Assembly (NCBI RefSeq): GCF_000312525.1
Contig: NZ_HE997455.1
Coordinates: 27,120 to 63,634 of the forward strand
DNA length: 36,515 nucleotides
Reading direction: 5' to 3'
Source: Bartonella florencae
Lineage (GTDB): Bacteria; Pseudomonadota; Alphaproteobacteria; Rhizobiales; Rhizobiaceae
Shown: positions 35,197-36,515 of the stretch, one piece after another
Layout: the number at the start of each line of letters is the position of its first letter
Position numbering within the stretch: the first letter of the stretch is position 1
Made by a program: the position numbers and the translations under genes
Notes under the pieces: model-generated
The model's input: only the letters and a program-made list of their open reading frames with translations
The model's database searches: none
Told to the model about the DNA's origin: nothing

Positions 35197-35472
35197 TCAG
35201 TGATTGTCCCCTTGTTTTTCAGATTTTTTTTGTTCGCTATCGTTTCCAAGGAGTTGATTTGCAAGGTTATGGTAATATTCTTTAAAAAGTTCAGCTGCTG
35301 CTACTCGTACGTTTTCACAATTTTTTGAAGTTCCTGAGAACCCACATCTCGTCACCCACTCTTCCATCAAATTTTTATCTTTTTTAAATTCCGCTACGCT
35401 GTAGGTTTTTTCACAACCAGCAGTGATAAGACCTGTACAAAGCAGCAGTGTGGTGATGATGATTTTGTTCAT
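35197..35472 (-). CDS. EexN-family lipoprotein, copy 7 (short tail)
   Basis: 91 aa with lipobox TAGC, EKTYSVAEFKKDKNLMEEW, RCGFSGTSKNCENVR. It lacks most of the charged tail, ending GNDSEQKKSEKQGDNH, and is nearest in size to single-copy EexN proteins of conjugative plasmids. First eexN after virB5, possibly the founder. Confidence 0.83.
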   Translation of the reverse strand: MNKIIITTLLLCTGLITAGCEKTYSVAEFKKDKNLMEEWVTRCGFSGTSKNCENVRVAAAELFKEYYHNLANQLLGNDSEQKKSEKQGDNH

Positions 35473-35495
35473 TCTTGATCCCCTCTTTTTTTCGT

Positions 35496-36251
35496 TTATT
35501 GACTACGAAGTTTTTTGGCATAGTCTTTATATCGCGCTGCAAATTCTTCGTAGCCACGTTCCACTTTGGCTTTTTCTTCTGCTTGTTGAATCATCGCGGT
35601 GGCTTGCATTTGGAGGACTTGTGTTTGCAGTTTTGCTTGTATTGCTTCTAATTGTGCTTGAATGCCTTGAATTTCACCAGCGTCTTTCGTACTGCCAAGT
35701 TTATCAAGAAGTTTGTTAATGGTTTTTTGTGTTTCACTGGCCTCTTCGTAAACGTCTTGGCCTTTTGCTGCTTGTCCTACCATGCGCTGTTGTGCTTTTT
35801 TCACTTCTTCTGCGTAAAAAGCATCCACTGCCTCTTTTGATCCAGCATCCCCCGATGGCTCTTTATATTTAAGTTCTTCTTGCCATTTTTGCGCGTTTTT
35901 GCTGCTGCCGCCACCGCCGCCGCCGCTACCACCACCGCTGCCCATCGATTGTTGAAAGTGGTTAAAATCAGAGGGCAGGGCGCCATTGCTCCCCTGCTTG
36001 TTGAACAGGTCTTTCAATGCCGAGATATCAGGCTTGACATTTAAAGAGCTATATAATTGTTTCATTTGACCAAGTTGACCTTTTAATTGATTAAGCTGAT
36101 CATATCCTTGTTGTAATTGTTTTGCGCTGTTCTTCACTTGTTCTATCATTTGAGTTACAGCGGCGGGATCATAGACCATAAGGGCAAAGGCATTTGTTTT
36201 TAAGCCCAAAGAAATTGTGCAGAAGGCTGTTGCCCATAAAAGTTTTTTCAT
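35496..36251 (-). CDS. VirB5 minor pilus protein (second system)
   Basis: 251 aa from ATG 36251, overlapping the virB4 stop as ATGA; longer frames run into virB4. Signal peptide ends TNAFA, then VYDPAAVTQMIEQVKN, the usual VirB5/TrbJ start. Helical Gln-rich part, a Gly/Ser linker (GSGGGSGGGGGGSS, about residues 115-128), then a long coiled coil (KTINKLLDKLGSTKDAGEI, IQAKLQTQVLQMQATAM). Unlike the 145-aa VirB5 of the left system. Confidence 0.88.
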   Translation of the reverse strand: MKKLLWATAFCTISLGLKTNAFALMVYDPAAVTQMIEQVKNSAKQLQQGYDQLNQLKGQLGQMKQLYSSLNVKPDISALKDLFNKQGSNGALPSDFNHFQQSMGSGGGSGGGGGGSSKNAQKWQEELKYKEPSGDAGSKEAVDAFYAEEVKKAQQRMVGQAAKGQDVYEEASETQKTINKLLDKLGSTKDAGEIQGIQAQLEAIQAKLQTQVLQMQATAMIQQAEEKAKVERGYEEFAARYKDYAKKLRSQ

Positions 36252-36515
36252 TGTTTTGACCTTTCTTGAAAAAGAGGAAGCCATTCTTCTGGAGATTCAC
36301 CAACTTCATCCATGATGGTTTCTAAGAGTTCAATGTTTTTGGTGGTGCCGCTGAGGATGGCTATTTCATCATCAAAGCCGCGTAAATTCAGCTCTGCTAC
36401 AACAGAACTTTGCCCCTGTTTGATGAGAAAACGCCGTGATTCGCGGCTTAATTCTGTTTGTATTAGGTTGAATTCTCTTTCTGATAATTTAAAACCTTCT
36501 ACATAATCCGCGTGA
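36248..36515 (-). CDS. VirB4 C-terminus (second system), partial
   Basis: The last 88 codons of VirB4; the rest lies beyond the right edge. HADYVEGFKLSEREFNLI, LSRESRRFLIKQGQSSVVAE and ILSGTTKNIEL match the left VirB4 C-terminus. The stop overlaps the virB5 start by two bases. Confidence 0.93.
   Translation of the reverse strand, partial: HADYVEGFKLSEREFNLIQTELSRESRRFLIKQGQSSVVAELNLRGFDDEIAILSGTTKNIELLETIMDEVGESPEEWLPLFQERSKQ

Overview
The window most likely comes from a Bartonella genome (AT-rich alphaproteobacterium). The reasons are the combination of a VirB/VirD4 type IV secretion system (T4SS) with FIC-OB-BID effectors of the Bep type, a small class I FIC antitoxin of the BiaA type, a VbhA/VbhT-like toxin-antitoxin pair, and a VirB5 resembling the Bartonella 17-kDa antigen. 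I cannot fix the species or lineage from sequence alone.

Layout. (1) 1-18182, all on the minus strand and read right to left: an apparently complete virB2-virB11 operon, then biaA, a FIC effector with an intact active site (bep1), virD4, a second FIC effector with a wrecked active site (bep2), a third with the BepC-like Lys substitution (bep3), and the 5' part of a fourth effector with five EPIYA-like tyrosine motifs and a BID domain (runs off the left edge). The spacers upstream of bep2 and bep3 are not random: they hold decayed copies of biaA, and between bep2 and bep3 also a deleted virD4 3' end. The effector block thus grew by tandem duplication of a biaA-bep-virD4 unit. (2) 18183-25700: a nuclease-like membrane protein gene on the plus strand, then a graveyard (eexN relic with a one-base insertion, XRE regulator relic), then a frameshifted ATP-grasp gene followed upstream by an intact three-gene ABC exporter on the minus strand. 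(3) 25753-26521, plus strand: intact vbhA antitoxin and a vbhT reduced to its FIC domain. It ends exactly where it collides with a 5'-only virB6 fragment. (4) 26500-36515, minus strand: a second T4SS (Vbh-like by its neighbours): end of virB4, virB5, three eexN lipoprotein genes, virB6, virB7, virB8, virB9, virB10, virB11, then four more eexN copies alternating with virB6 5' fragments in roughly 603-bp units. virB9 of this system lacks an in-frame start because of an A8 tract that is one base short (or two too long).

How it works together. The left system should build a pilus/channel (VirB2-11), feed it through the VirD4 coupling protein, and inject BID-tagged effectors into host cells. BiaA keeps the one catalytically intact FIC effector silent in the bacterium, while the effectors with altered FIC motifs have lost working antitoxins. 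The right system looks like a conjugation-type relative with entry-exclusion lipoproteins. In this window it has no coupling protein, its VbhT lost the BID secretion signal, and its virB9 is out of frame, so it may be degenerating, phase-variable or borrowing parts. The eexN/virB6-fragment amplification is the most unusual structure seen.
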